64,000 nucleotides of DNA, taken from assembly GCF_000236035.1 (NCBI RefSeq), contig NZ_JH393258.1, positions 352,006 through 416,005 on the forward strand. The letters are read 5' to 3'. The DNA is from Vreelandella boliviensis LC1 (GTDB taxonomy: Bacteria; Pseudomonadota; Gammaproteobacteria; Pseudomonadales; Halomonadaceae). Numbering within the stretch: position 1 is the first letter of the stretch; each line of letters begins with the position of its first letter. The notes below the pieces were generated by a model. It was not told the origin of the DNA and made no database searches. It saw only the letters and a list, made by a program, of their open reading frames with translations. The translations under genes were made by a program, and so were the position numbers. This document shows positions 30,193 to 38,732 of this stretch, one piece after another.

Positions 30193-32250
30193 GTGGAGAC
30201 TGATCAAGTTACGTCTTCTCAAGAAGATAGCAAGCTCAATGGACTGTTGAGCAAATTTGATGATGCCGTGCGCCTGCTAACCCAGGCGCCCGCCTTCTCA
30301 AAACCCGCCAAGCTGCCGCGGGTGATGGATACTGCGCGGCGAGTACTGCTTCAGGATGGCGGTTGTGAAGCACTGGAGTCCCGCGCGCAAGCGTTTGAGG
30401 ACTCTGGTGTTTTTTTGGGCTCCGATTGGGAAACTCCCCAATACTTGGTACCAACCCTGACGACCTTCTCGCTGAAAAGCGCGGATGCCAATGTGGTCGT
30501 CATTGAGGCATTAAGCGAGCTTCGGCTCCTTGCTGTCGCTAAGGGCAATTTTGAACACCCGCTGGTTTCCGCAGAACATGCCCACCACTACCTTACGCAG
30601 GTAATGGCGATTAATTTATGGCTGCTTTTCTTGCCGCCCAGCGAGGCGGAGCGGGAAACACAAGGGCGATTGGCGACCATCCCCCGCCAGCTTTTCCAGC
30701 ATTTAGCCGAACGAATTGGCTACGAACACATTGTTGATCGCCTGATTGATGAGATTTGGCGCATTTTGAAACAGCGCCCTATTCAGGTTGATGCGATCAA
30801 ACAGATGATCACCCAAATTGCGCTATGTCAGGCTAATCCAGAGATTGATCTTGGCGCCAGTGGCCAAGGTGCCGACCGGCTGGTGAGTTCGCTTTACGGG
30901 CCCACCCAAGCCTGCCGCGAAGATCCTGGCGTCGATATTTATCGCGAACGGTTAGAGCATATGGATCAGGCTGCTCTGCAGGCTGAATCTACCGGTTTCG
31001 CTCGGGCGATGCACGACACCGGTCTGGTATCGCCTTATCACGCCGTGCTGTTGCGTCATCTACTCGAAGAGGGTGATCACTTACTCTCCGAGGCGCTGGG
31101 CCTTTCATCGACGGGCCGCGACTGTCTACTTTGCTATCGCGAACTGGTTCAAGCGCTGATTCGAAGCGGCGTTTATCCTGCCACCGCTCAAGCGGTTTAC
31201 GGCTTGGCACTGATGCTTGAGCGCGGCATTCTCTATCAGCCGCCGGTAGCACCGGCAATGTGGCGTCAGCTTAATTTACCACTCTCGGAGTGGGCGCAGT
31301 CACGCCTTACTATCGCCTATGGCGATACCGTCTCCCCCCGCGCGCGCCTGATTGAAGGTGTACTCTGCATGCTGGGATTGCCCCTAGGCGTTGGGCAGGG
31401 TAACAACCCTACCTGCCAGTCAGCACGGGCACTCTCCATGTGGGCCTACAATGACCCGGACTATCTGCTGCAAATGGTAGCCTGGGCTGCCCGCGACGAC
31501 GAAATCATCATGCATTTTGAGGGACAAGCCATTTCATCAATGGCGAGCCTCTCCGGTGTAGCGACGCAACTACCCATGGATTTAGATCCGGTTTCGCTGA
31601 TTGTCGTGCCGCATTTGGATCGCATTTACGCTGAAATGGGTCGGCGCTGTATTGGCCGCGAAGGCGATCCCCACCGCTGGGTGAATCCTGAATTTCACGG
31701 CTGGTGGTCGGGCCGTGGCTTTCTTATCAATGTCGATGTTGCCACCGGTCAGCTAAGCAATGTGGACGACTTTATACGCCACTTCTTCGCCTATTATCAC
31801 CCCTACTACAATGGTAATCAGCCGCTGATTCACCCCCAACCGGCGGGTATTGCGGTCACGGATAGCGCGGCGCGTTTTATCGGCTGGCACGCGATTACTA
31901 TTTTGCGGGCGTCCCTAGACCCGACTGATGTCATGCGGATTTACTTCTATAATCCCAATAATGATAGCGGGCAGGATTGGGGCGATGGCGTTATTGTCAG
32001 CACATCGGGCAATGGCGAACGCTTTGGCGAGGCCTCGCTACCTTTCGAGCGCTTTGCATCGCGGCTGTATATTTATCACTACGATCCTCTTGAGCGTGTT
32101 GACATAGCAGACGTCACCAGCGAAGAGGTGGAAAATGTTAAACAATTCCTGCACCGTAGTTGGGGGGCCTCGCGCCTACCGCCTACCGAACTGCAGGCGG
32201 ATCAAGGTTCCAATTCAACCCTAACCAATTCACCCCCAGACGTGGGGTAA
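30193..32250 (+). CDS. Unrecognised 685-residue protein with a papain-like Cys-His-Asn signature
   Basis: I know no family for this protein. It starts with GTG after an AAGGAG site. Residues about 1-380 look mostly helical, with no signal peptide or membrane helix. Residues 402-408 read QGNNPTC: a Gln six residues before Cys, as in papain (Gln19/Cys25), followed by a helix QSARALSMWAY. His566 lies in GWHAITIL and Asn587 in YFYNPNNDSGQDWGDG, like the papain-fold HAV strand and NSWG..WG turn. The Cys-His gap (158) and His-Asn gap (21) are near papain's (134 and 16). A cysteine peptidase, transglutaminase or amidase is therefore inferred. The gene lies between an ATP-grasp ligase gene and tlyA in one orientation. 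The tail after residue 660 is low-complexity. Confidence 0.7.
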   Translation: METDQVTSSQEDSKLNGLLSKFDDAVRLLTQAPAFSKPAKLPRVMDTARRVLLQDGGCEALESRAQAFEDSGVFLGSDWETPQYLVPTLTTFSLKSADANVVVIEALSELRLLAVAKGNFEHPLVSAEHAHHYLTQVMAINLWLLFLPPSEAERETQGRLATIPRQLFQHLAERIGYEHIVDRLIDEIWRILKQRPIQVDAIKQMITQIALCQANPEIDLGASGQGADRLVSSLYGPTQACREDPGVDIYRERLEHMDQAALQAESTGFARAMHDTGLVSPYHAVLLRHLLEEGDHLLSEALGLSSTGRDCLLCYRELVQALIRSGVYPATAQAVYGLALMLERGILYQPPVAPAMWRQLNLPLSEWAQSRLTIAYGDTVSPRARLIEGVLCMLGLPLGVGQGNNPTCQSARALSMWAYNDPDYLLQMVAWAARDDEIIMHFEGQAISSMASLSGVATQLPMDLDPVSLIVVPHLDRIYAEMGRRCIGREGDPHRWVNPEFHGWWSGRGFLINVDVATGQLSNVDDFIRHFFAYYHPYYNGNQPLIHPQPAGIAVTDSAARFIGWHAITILRASLDPTDVMRIYFYNPNNDSGQDWGDGVIVSTSGNGERFGEASLPFERFASRLYIYHYDPLERVDIADVTSEEVENVKQFLHRSWGASRLPPTELQADQGSNSTLTNSPPDVG

Positions 32251-32280
32251 GCCGCTCTCTTACCGACACTTTCAACCACT

Positions 32281-33039
32281 ATGATGCGACTCGATCAACT
32301 GTTGGTCAGCCAGGGGCTGGCCAACTCGCGTACCCGCGCTCAAAGGCTTATTCGTCACGGGCGTATACGGCTTGCCGAGAATGGTAAGCCGTTAACTAAA
32401 GCGTCCGAAAAATGGCCTGACGATACCCGGTTTGAAGTAGAAGACGATCCCGAAGAGCGCTATGTGTCACGGGCAGGGTTGAAATTAGAAGCGGTGCTCA
32501 AAGCGCTTGATTTGCGTTTTGATGATGCTGTTGTGCTGGATATAGGCCAATCAACCGGCGGCTTCAGCGACTGCGCATTGCGCTTTGGCGCCCGCCATGT
32601 GATTGGTATAGAAGTTGGCCATGGTCAGCTTGCACCTGAATTGCGCTGCGACCCACGCGTCACCTGCCTGGAGGGGGTAAATGCACGCTCGATGAGTAGC
32701 AGCCAAGTCCTCAACAGCGTGCTTGTCACTATGCCCATCGATAGCGCCATCATGGACGTTTCATTTATATCTCAAACGCTGATACTGCCCGAAATTGCTG
32801 CCCTGCTACCACTGGGGGGGCAGTTGATTTCGCTTGTGAAACCGCAATTTGAGCTAACCCCCGGCGCCCTGGATAAACGCGGCGTGGTGCGCGACGCTAA
32901 GCACTTTTCAGTAGTAGAAGCCAATATTCGCAGCACCTGCAACGCCTGCGGACTTACCATTCGCCACTGGCAGGAGAGCCCAATTACCGGCGGCGACGGC
33001 AACCGCGAATTTCTCCTTCACGCAGTAAAAGAGGCTTAA
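32281..33039 (+). CDS. tlyA: TlyA-type rRNA 2'-O-methyltransferase (S4 plus FtsJ-like domain)
   Basis: The 252-residue protein has an N-terminal S4 RNA-binding domain (MRLDQLLVSQGLANSRTRAQ, about 1-60) and a Rossmann methyltransferase domain with the SAM motif DIGQSTGGFSDCALRFGA. VKPQFELTPG and GNREFLLHA near the end are typical of TlyA. Family members methylate ribose of cytidines in 16S and/or 23S rRNA. It starts 30 bases after the putative hydrolase gene with no evident Shine-Dalgarno, suggesting coupling or a weak start. It is convergent with mscK, 7 bases apart. Whether it is functionally tied to the two upstream genes is open. Confidence 0.88.
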   Translation: MMRLDQLLVSQGLANSRTRAQRLIRHGRIRLAENGKPLTKASEKWPDDTRFEVEDDPEERYVSRAGLKLEAVLKALDLRFDDAVVLDIGQSTGGFSDCALRFGARHVIGIEVGHGQLAPELRCDPRVTCLEGVNARSMSSSQVLNSVLVTMPIDSAIMDVSFISQTLILPEIAALLPLGGQLISLVKPQFELTPGALDKRGVVRDAKHFSVVEANIRSTCNACGLTIRHWQESPITGGDGNREFLLHAVKEA

Positions 33040-33046
33040 GCGAGCA

Positions 33047-36000
33047 TTAAGTTGACGCGGGGGGCGTCAGTTGATTAGTGGACTGCACTTTTACCGCTAC
33101 ACCCTGATCAGGGTGTAGCCACACATCCATCTGTTCAAACGCCACGCGTACGCCAGCTTCCCGAAACAGCGCATCTACCCGACAGTTAATTTCATCGGCG
33201 GCAAACAACCGGTCGAGCAGGTTGTCGACGAAAATGCGCAGCTCAAAATTGAGGCTGTGCTGCCCATAGCTTAAACAGAAAACCTGGGGTTCTGGATCGG
33301 TTAGCACGCGTGGATTTTCATCCGCCACCAGACGTAACAGCTGATGCACCTTGGCCATATCGGAGCCGTGGGCCACGCCGTAGGTGAGAACAACGCGGGT
33401 GATGTTATCCGACAACGACCAGTTAATCAGTTGGTCGGTCACAAAGGTTTTATTGGGGATAATGATCTCTTTGCGATCAAAGTCGGTGACGGTAGTCGCG
33501 CGGATACGGATCCGGCTGACGGTACCGTGCAAATTGCCAATCGTGATGGTGTCGCCAATACGAATCGGACGCTCAAACAGGATGATCAAACCGGATATAA
33601 AGTTGGCAAAAATTTCCTGTAAGCCAAACCCCAACCCCACACTCAGGGCGGCTACCAGCCACTGTAGTTTGTCCCAGGAAACGCCAAGGGTTGACAGCCC
33701 CATGACAATCCCCGTGCCCACAATGGTGTAGGAGAGCAACGAGCTAATGGCATAGGCGCTACCCTGTTTCAATGACAGCCGGGAAAGCACCATCACTTCC
33801 AGCAGACCGGGTAAGTTGCCCGCCATGATAAATGTAACAGCCACAATCAGCAGGGCAGCAAAGATGTCTGATATCGATAGAGCGGTATCGACCAGATCCC
33901 CTTCTTGTGCCTCCCATAGTGACACGTTATCCAAATAGCCAAGCACCGAAAGCAAGTCTGACCAAACCAAATAAAGTAGCGCACTAAAGCCAATCAACAC
34001 AATCAACTTAGAAAGCCGCAGCGACTGGCTATTGATCTGCGCCATATCCAGCGGAGGCTCCTCTACTACTTCGAGGCCACCTTCCGCCCCCTCTTGTACC
34101 TGAGCACGACGGCGCGCCAGCGCACGACGATAAGCGAGCCGCCGTGCGGCCACCGCGAGACTTCTCACCAAAGAGGCTTCCACCACGACCCATAGCCCCA
34201 GCAAGTAAAGGGTAATCGCGAACCGCCCCACTAGGCGTAACGCAGTGTATTCATAACCCCAGGCCACCAATCCCAGCAGAATTAGCGGCACCGAGGCCAT
34301 CGCCAGGCCCAACAGCAAGCGAAACAGGTGCACGCCAAAAATGGGAATATGCGCCAGTATCAATTGCGCCAGCCACCAGCTCATCGCTATCAAGCCAAAC
34401 GAAAGTATCCCCAAGGCGACAGGACGCAGCGCTAGCGGCGTTTCCATCTCTCCGGACATCGCCGCAATGGCAATCACCGGCATTAAGGCGATACCCAACC
34501 CGCCTAACAGCTGACGCAACCGGGCATTGTAGTGCGGCGACCAGGTAAAGTGACGTTCAGCCACGCCATCGGTGACTAATAACCTGCGCAGCCAGGCGAC
34601 AGCTGCCCAGCTAAGCGCTAATTGAAGCAGTGCCGGGGCAACACTATTAGCTAACGACCCCGCCGCCCCAAGCAGGCCAACGCCAATACCCGCTAATGCC
34701 AGCGGGCCTGAGAGTGCCAGCAGCGCATTCAGCAGCACCGCCCTAGGAGTATGCAGCTGGGTATCGCTCTTTAACCGACCAATCTGCGAATGCAGTTTGG
34801 CCAAGCGGGCCTTAATCTTTCGACGCAATCCCATTAGCACCAGGCTTAACACCACTAGCGGTGCCCCTCTAAGCACTTCCCACGAGAACCCTTGCCAGCG
34901 GGTAGGCAAAATGGCGCGCCACTCTCCTTCTTGCCACTCTAGCCGCAGGTTGCGCGGTAATTGGCGCACCCAATTAAGATCCAATGGACGGCTGTTGGCG
35001 ACCCAAAACAGCTGCTCATCGATGGTTTTGCGTAACTCACTGGTCGTCGTTATTAGCTGCTGCTGGTTGAGCTGCAGCTCAATAGCTGCGCTTAATAAGC
35101 TGCCGTAAGACTGCTCCAGTTGTTCGACCAGCTCACGGCGTGATTGATAAAGCTTCGAAAGGGAGTCGACCAGCCCTGGCGTCGCCTCTATGCCCGCTTC
35201 GGCTAAACGCGAAGTGGCATACTGTTCGCTTTGGCGTAGCTGATCGCGCTGGCGGACTAAATCAAACTGTTTTAAACGCAGGTCGGCGATTTCGTCCTGC
35301 AAATCTCGTGGTGCCGACAAGGGGGGCAACGACTTGCGCTGTTCGCGCAGAATACGCGACAGCAGTTGGCTACCGCGGATAGCCTCAATTTGCTCATTAA
35401 GGCTACGCTGTAGCTGACGCACGTTCTCCAACTGCCGCTGGGCTTCAATATTTTCGCGCACAATACTGTTAGCGCGGTCGGTTGCCCGAAGCAGCTCCAG
35501 GCTTAGTGTATGGTTGGTTTGCTGCGCTTGCACCACCACCGGATGCCCCGCGGCGATTAATGGGTTATCCCTGGCGGCATCGGCAATGGCTTGCTCAGAA
35601 GCCAACCGACGCTGCCGATCAATCACCCCTTGCAGCATCGTTAGCTGCTGCTCTTGATAATCAATCTGCACCATTAGCACATCACGGCGCTCCTGCGCTA
35701 ACTCACGCAGGCGGCTATTAGCGCTTAGCTCGCGCTGATAAAAGCTTACTTCGCGTTCGGCAAGCGCCCGTTCAAGGCGTAACTGGATAAGTCGGGCATC
35801 GCTCAGTGCAGAGAGTTGGCGATCCGCTAGCAAAGCCTCGCGCTCGTCGTGCTGTCGGCGTAAACTCTCCGCGCGTTGGAGGGTTTCCGCGATGGATTGC
35901 TGGGCACGTTCAGGCAGTGTTTGGGCGGCCAGTAGCTGCGAGTTCACTTCCGCCAGCTGGCTTTGCAATTGCTGTAGCTCGACCACGGCGTTGGATTGCA

Positions 36001-36400
36001 ACGTTTCCAGCTCGTCGAGGGCACGATCGCTCAAGTCGGCAACGGTTAGCTGCTGCGAGGTTTCTTCAGCTTCGCTCAACTCACGTTGCAGACGTGCTAG
36101 CATTTCAGGGGCTTGTTCTACACGGGTGTCTAACGCAGCAAGGCGCTCATCTACAGAGGCCAACCGCTCATATGCGTCAAGGGCCGCCTCTAGGGCCTCT
36201 TTATCGCTTGCCTGCTGGGCGGTCAACGTTCCTTCAGCCGCCTCTATCTGAGCAAGCCTTGATGCCAGCTCAGCCGACTCTGGCACCCGTTCGAGCATAC
36301 TGGCTTGAAGCGCAGCGTGGGCTGGATTAATAGCGGCACTGCTCATAACGAACAGCAGGAACAAACAGGATATACTCCACTTACAGACGCATCTCACCAC
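33047..36400 (-). CDS. mscK: MscK/KefA-type large mechanosensitive channel
   Basis: The 1117-residue protein has a signal peptide (cleavage after NPAHA, about residue 29) and a long periplasmic coiled-coil region rich in Gln, Leu and Arg (about 35-480). Multiple membrane helices follow (about 510-860), then the C-terminal MscS domain with the pore helix LSVGLGFGLQEIFANFISG and the IRIGDTITIG and ATTVTDFDRKEIIIPN stretches. It should open under osmotic downshift, fitting a salt-adapted host. It starts with GTG and is divergent from pldA. Confidence 0.92.
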   Translation of the reverse strand: MVRCVCKWSISCLFLLFVMSSAAINPAHAALQASMLERVPESAELASRLAQIEAAEGTLTAQQASDKEALEAALDAYERLASVDERLAALDTRVEQAPEMLARLQRELSEAEETSQQLTVADLSDRALDELETLQSNAVVELQQLQSQLAEVNSQLLAAQTLPERAQQSIAETLQRAESLRRQHDEREALLADRQLSALSDARLIQLRLERALAEREVSFYQRELSANSRLRELAQERRDVLMVQIDYQEQQLTMLQGVIDRQRRLASEQAIADAARDNPLIAAGHPVVVQAQQTNHTLSLELLRATDRANSIVRENIEAQRQLENVRQLQRSLNEQIEAIRGSQLLSRILREQRKSLPPLSAPRDLQDEIADLRLKQFDLVRQRDQLRQSEQYATSRLAEAGIEATPGLVDSLSKLYQSRRELVEQLEQSYGSLLSAAIELQLNQQQLITTTSELRKTIDEQLFWVANSRPLDLNWVRQLPRNLRLEWQEGEWRAILPTRWQGFSWEVLRGAPLVVLSLVLMGLRRKIKARLAKLHSQIGRLKSDTQLHTPRAVLLNALLALSGPLALAGIGVGLLGAAGSLANSVAPALLQLALSWAAVAWLRRLLVTDGVAERHFTWSPHYNARLRQLLGGLGIALMPVIAIAAMSGEMETPLALRPVALGILSFGLIAMSWWLAQLILAHIPIFGVHLFRLLLGLAMASVPLILLGLVAWGYEYTALRLVGRFAITLYLLGLWVVVEASLVRSLAVAARRLAYRRALARRRAQVQEGAEGGLEVVEEPPLDMAQINSQSLRLSKLIVLIGFSALLYLVWSDLLSVLGYLDNVSLWEAQEGDLVDTALSISDIFAALLIVAVTFIMAGNLPGLLEVMVLSRLSLKQGSAYAISSLLSYTIVGTGIVMGLSTLGVSWDKLQWLVAALSVGLGFGLQEIFANFISGLIILFERPIRIGDTITIGNLHGTVSRIRIRATTVTDFDRKEIIIPNKTFVTDQLINWSLSDNITRVVLTYGVAHGSDMAKVHQLLRLVADENPRVLTDPEPQVFCLSYGQHSLNFELRIFVDNLLDRLFAADEINCRVDALFREAGVRVAFEQMDVWLHPDQGVAVKVQSTNQLTPPAST

Positions 36401-36563
36401 GTTACTTATGCCTCGTTGACATCGAAAGCTCCGCAGACACGGATAGTAGGGTTATTGTCAGACGTTCTGATAGGCAGCGCAATCAGAGGTGTTGACTTCC
36501 GCAGTCGGCGTGATAGAAACAAGCTTGGCATTTGCCTATTCATTCATTTTGCGAGTCACCTTG

Positions 36564-37595
36564 ATGGCCACCCGAAAACTGCCGTTGACGAAACTTATTG
36601 TCCTGCTGAGTCTTGCTACTTTTAGTACGAGTGTCGTCGCTGAGTCTCAACAAGAGATTGAGGCGCGTATCCGTGCCCTCAACGCTGAGCTGCATGATCT
36701 GCATCAACAGTTACAGCATATTGAGAGCCCCGAAGATGCTGCGCAGGGCATACCGTTTGAACAGTTGCCGGAAGAAGCTGCACGGGAAGATTTAAGCGAG
36801 CGCCGTAAGCTTGAACAGGAATCAACCCGGAACCCATTTTCAATTACGACCCACCGTACCAACTACCTGTTTCCGGTTAGCTATAACACCAACCAGAACC
36901 GTGAAAGCTTCCGCAACATCTCTGACGATAGTGAAATGGATGACGTGGAGTTGAAGTTCCAGTTCAGCGCCAAAGTTAATCTGGCTGAGCAGGTGTTTGG
37001 TAACTACGGCGACGTTTACTTTGGCTACACACAGCGCAGTTGGTGGCAGGCTTATAACACCGACGCCTCGTCGCCTTTCCGAGAAACCAACTACGAGCCG
37101 GAAATATTTATCGACTTTGACAATGCCTGGGAGGCGCTTGGCTGGGTGAATACCCGCAACCGAGTATCCCTCAATCACCAGTCTAATGGTCGCTCAGATC
37201 CTCTCTCACGTAGCTGGAATCGGGTTTATCTTGAAAGCAACTTTCAACGCGGCGACTGGGCGCTTACCCTGGCACCGCATTGGCGCGTACCAGAATCCTC
37301 AAAGGATGACGACAACCCAGATATCGAACGCTACATGGGATACGGCGATATTCGTCTCGCCAAACGCCTCAATAACAACCATGAAGTGAGTGGTCAGTTA
37401 CGTGGCAACCCTAGTGCTGGCAATATTGGCACCCAGATTGATTACAGTTGGCCTGCCTTCAACAGCTTGCGGGCGCATGTACAGTACTACTATGGATATG
37501 GTGAAAGCATGATCGATTATGATCATCGCGTGCACCGCTTAAGCCTTGGGTTTAGCTTAAATCCCTTATTTAGTGCCACAGGGCTGAACCAATAG
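36564..37595 (+). CDS. pldA: Outer-membrane phospholipase A
   Basis: The protein of 343 residues has a signal peptide (MATRKLPLTKLIVLLSL, cleavage after VVA), a short coiled segment, then a beta-barrel. The catalytic NHQSNGRSDPLSRSWNR holds the His-x-Ser and Asn residues of PldA, whose activity needs calcium-dependent dimerisation. It hydrolyses phospholipids in the outer leaflet and helps keep outer-membrane asymmetry. The ATG at 36564 fits the signal peptide; the frame is open for 25 more codons to a GTG, but those residues are not signal-like. It is divergent from mscK. Confidence 0.92.
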   Translation: MATRKLPLTKLIVLLSLATFSTSVVAESQQEIEARIRALNAELHDLHQQLQHIESPEDAAQGIPFEQLPEEAAREDLSERRKLEQESTRNPFSITTHRTNYLFPVSYNTNQNRESFRNISDDSEMDDVELKFQFSAKVNLAEQVFGNYGDVYFGYTQRSWWQAYNTDASSPFRETNYEPEIFIDFDNAWEALGWVNTRNRVSLNHQSNGRSDPLSRSWNRVYLESNFQRGDWALTLAPHWRVPESSKDDDNPDIERYMGYGDIRLAKRLNNNHEVSGQLRGNPSAGNIGTQIDYSWPAFNSLRAHVQYYYGYGESMIDYDHRVHRLSLGFSLNPLFSATGLNQ

Positions 37596-37676
37596 GCGCA
37601 TTTACTTGTCTGCTATTAAGTGGCTGCTATGCTTGTAGTAGACCAATCATTCACTCGTCCGTCAAAGGAAGACTCC

Positions 37677-38009
37677 ATGGCTAAACATAATTCAGACACC
37701 ACTACACGCTCTGACCAACTTAAAGAAGACCTTCGCCACTTGAGCGAAACAGTTGAAGAATTGGTCAATGCCACGTCAAAAGATGCCAGCGGTGAAATGC
37801 ATGACCTTCGCGAACGTGCGGAGCGTCGATTAAAAGATACCCGCGCACGCCTCGAAGCACGCGGTGAGCGTATTTATGAAGACACACGTGAAACGTTGTC
37901 TCATCAAGCTGACTGCTGTGACCGCTACGTGCATGACAACCCCTGGACGAGCATTGGCATTGGTGCCGCAGCGGGTGTGGTTGTGGGTATGCTACTCGGT
38001 CGTCGCTAA
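37677..38009 (+). CDS. YqjD/ElaB-like DUF883 membrane-anchored protein
   Basis: The 110-residue protein is charged and helical (about 1-85). It ends in a glycine-rich membrane helix (WTSIGIGAAAGVVVGMLLGRR), the DUF883 layout of YqjD and ElaB, which bind ribosomes at the membrane in stationary phase in E. coli. An AAAGGAAG ribosome site precedes the ATG at 37677. Its stop overlaps the next gene's ATG by one base (TAATG). Confidence 0.88.
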   Translation: MAKHNSDTTTRSDQLKEDLRHLSETVEELVNATSKDASGEMHDLRERAERRLKDTRARLEARGERIYEDTRETLSHQADCCDRYVHDNPWTSIGIGAAAGVVVGMLLGRR

Positions 38010-38413
38010 TGGCTTTGGGTCCCACCCAACGCGTCTTCTCTGCTGCCAAACGCCTACTGAAATCGCTGATTGCTAATAGTGAAACCCGCCTGCGTTTGGC
38101 GGTGTTTGAGTTAGAAGAGGAGCGTGCTCGCTTACTGGTTCTACTGCTACTCGCAGGAGCAAGCTTACTGCTGCTCTTGCTGGGTATTGCCACGTTGACG
38201 GCATTAGTAGTGGTTCTGTTCTGGGATAGCTATCGCTTGACCGCCATTGCCATCAGTGCTGGTGTGTTGATCGGTGCCAGCTTGCTACTCGCGGTTATTG
38301 CGATTCGCCAGTCCAAGCAACACTCTCTTTTAAAAGAAACACTCAAACAGCTTGCCGCAGATCGAGCATTGCTTGAGGAGCCAAGCGATGAAACCATCCG
38401 CAGACACCGCTAA
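38009..38413 (+). CDS. YqjE-like membrane protein (phage-holin-family annotation)
   Basis: The 134-residue protein has a helical amphipathic start, then two hydrophobic helices (LLVLLLLAGASLLLLLLGIA and AIAISAGVLIGASLLLAVIA) and a charged tail. Databases often label YqjE proteins as phage holin family, but the yqjD-yqjE-yqjK context says it is a chromosomal membrane protein. It overlaps yqjD-like by one base and yqjK-like by 26. Confidence 0.85.
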   Translation: MALGPTQRVFSAAKRLLKSLIANSETRLRLAVFELEEERARLLVLLLLAGASLLLLLLGIATLTALVVVLFWDSYRLTAIAISAGVLIGASLLLAVIAIRQSKQHSLLKETLKQLAADRALLEEPSDETIRRHR

Positions 38414-38699
38414 ACCGCCAACGAAACCACTAAGTCGCGCTGAGCGCAAAGCGCTGCTGCTGGCTGAATTGGAGCAGCAGCGCGTGGATATTTTGGTCGA
38501 TAGCGATTATTTGCAACAGGCAGCTTTACCGCTGGATAAAAATTGGCAAAGCTTCAAACTACCGCTCTACATCGTCGGCGGCTTTGCCGCATTCAAGCTG
38601 ATACGCCACCCAGGTGGAGCAATGGTGGCAGGCAGAAAAGCCCTTGCAGGCTATATGCTGCTCAAGAAGCTTAAATTATTAGCCAAAGTGGCTACTTAA
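38388..38699 (+). CDS. YqjK-like protein
   Basis: The 103-residue protein has a basic helical N-terminus (SRAERKALLLAELEQQRVDI) followed by a weakly hydrophobic segment and a basic end, and is the third gene of the yqjD-E-K-like set. The ATG at 38388 has GAGGAG eight bases upstream and lies inside the end of the YqjE-like gene (26-base overlap). The function of YqjK is unknown. Confidence 0.72.
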   Translation: MKPSADTAKPPTKPLSRAERKALLLAELEQQRVDILVDSDYLQQAALPLDKNWQSFKLPLYIVGGFAAFKLIRHPGGAMVAGRKALAGYMLLKKLKLLAKVAT

Positions 38700-38732
38700 C
38701 TCTGACGCTATTGCCTGGACTAGTGGCGCTGC

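Noticed and set aside
35806..36330. 174-codon plus-strand frame opposite mscK
   Set aside because: Pro/Arg/Ala-rich antisense of a coiled-coil coding region; no sign of a real protein.
38009..38413. Holin-like gene considered as prophage remnant
   Set aside because: Its neighbours are yqjD- and yqjK-like genes, no phage genes occur nearby, and the layout is a known chromosomal operon.
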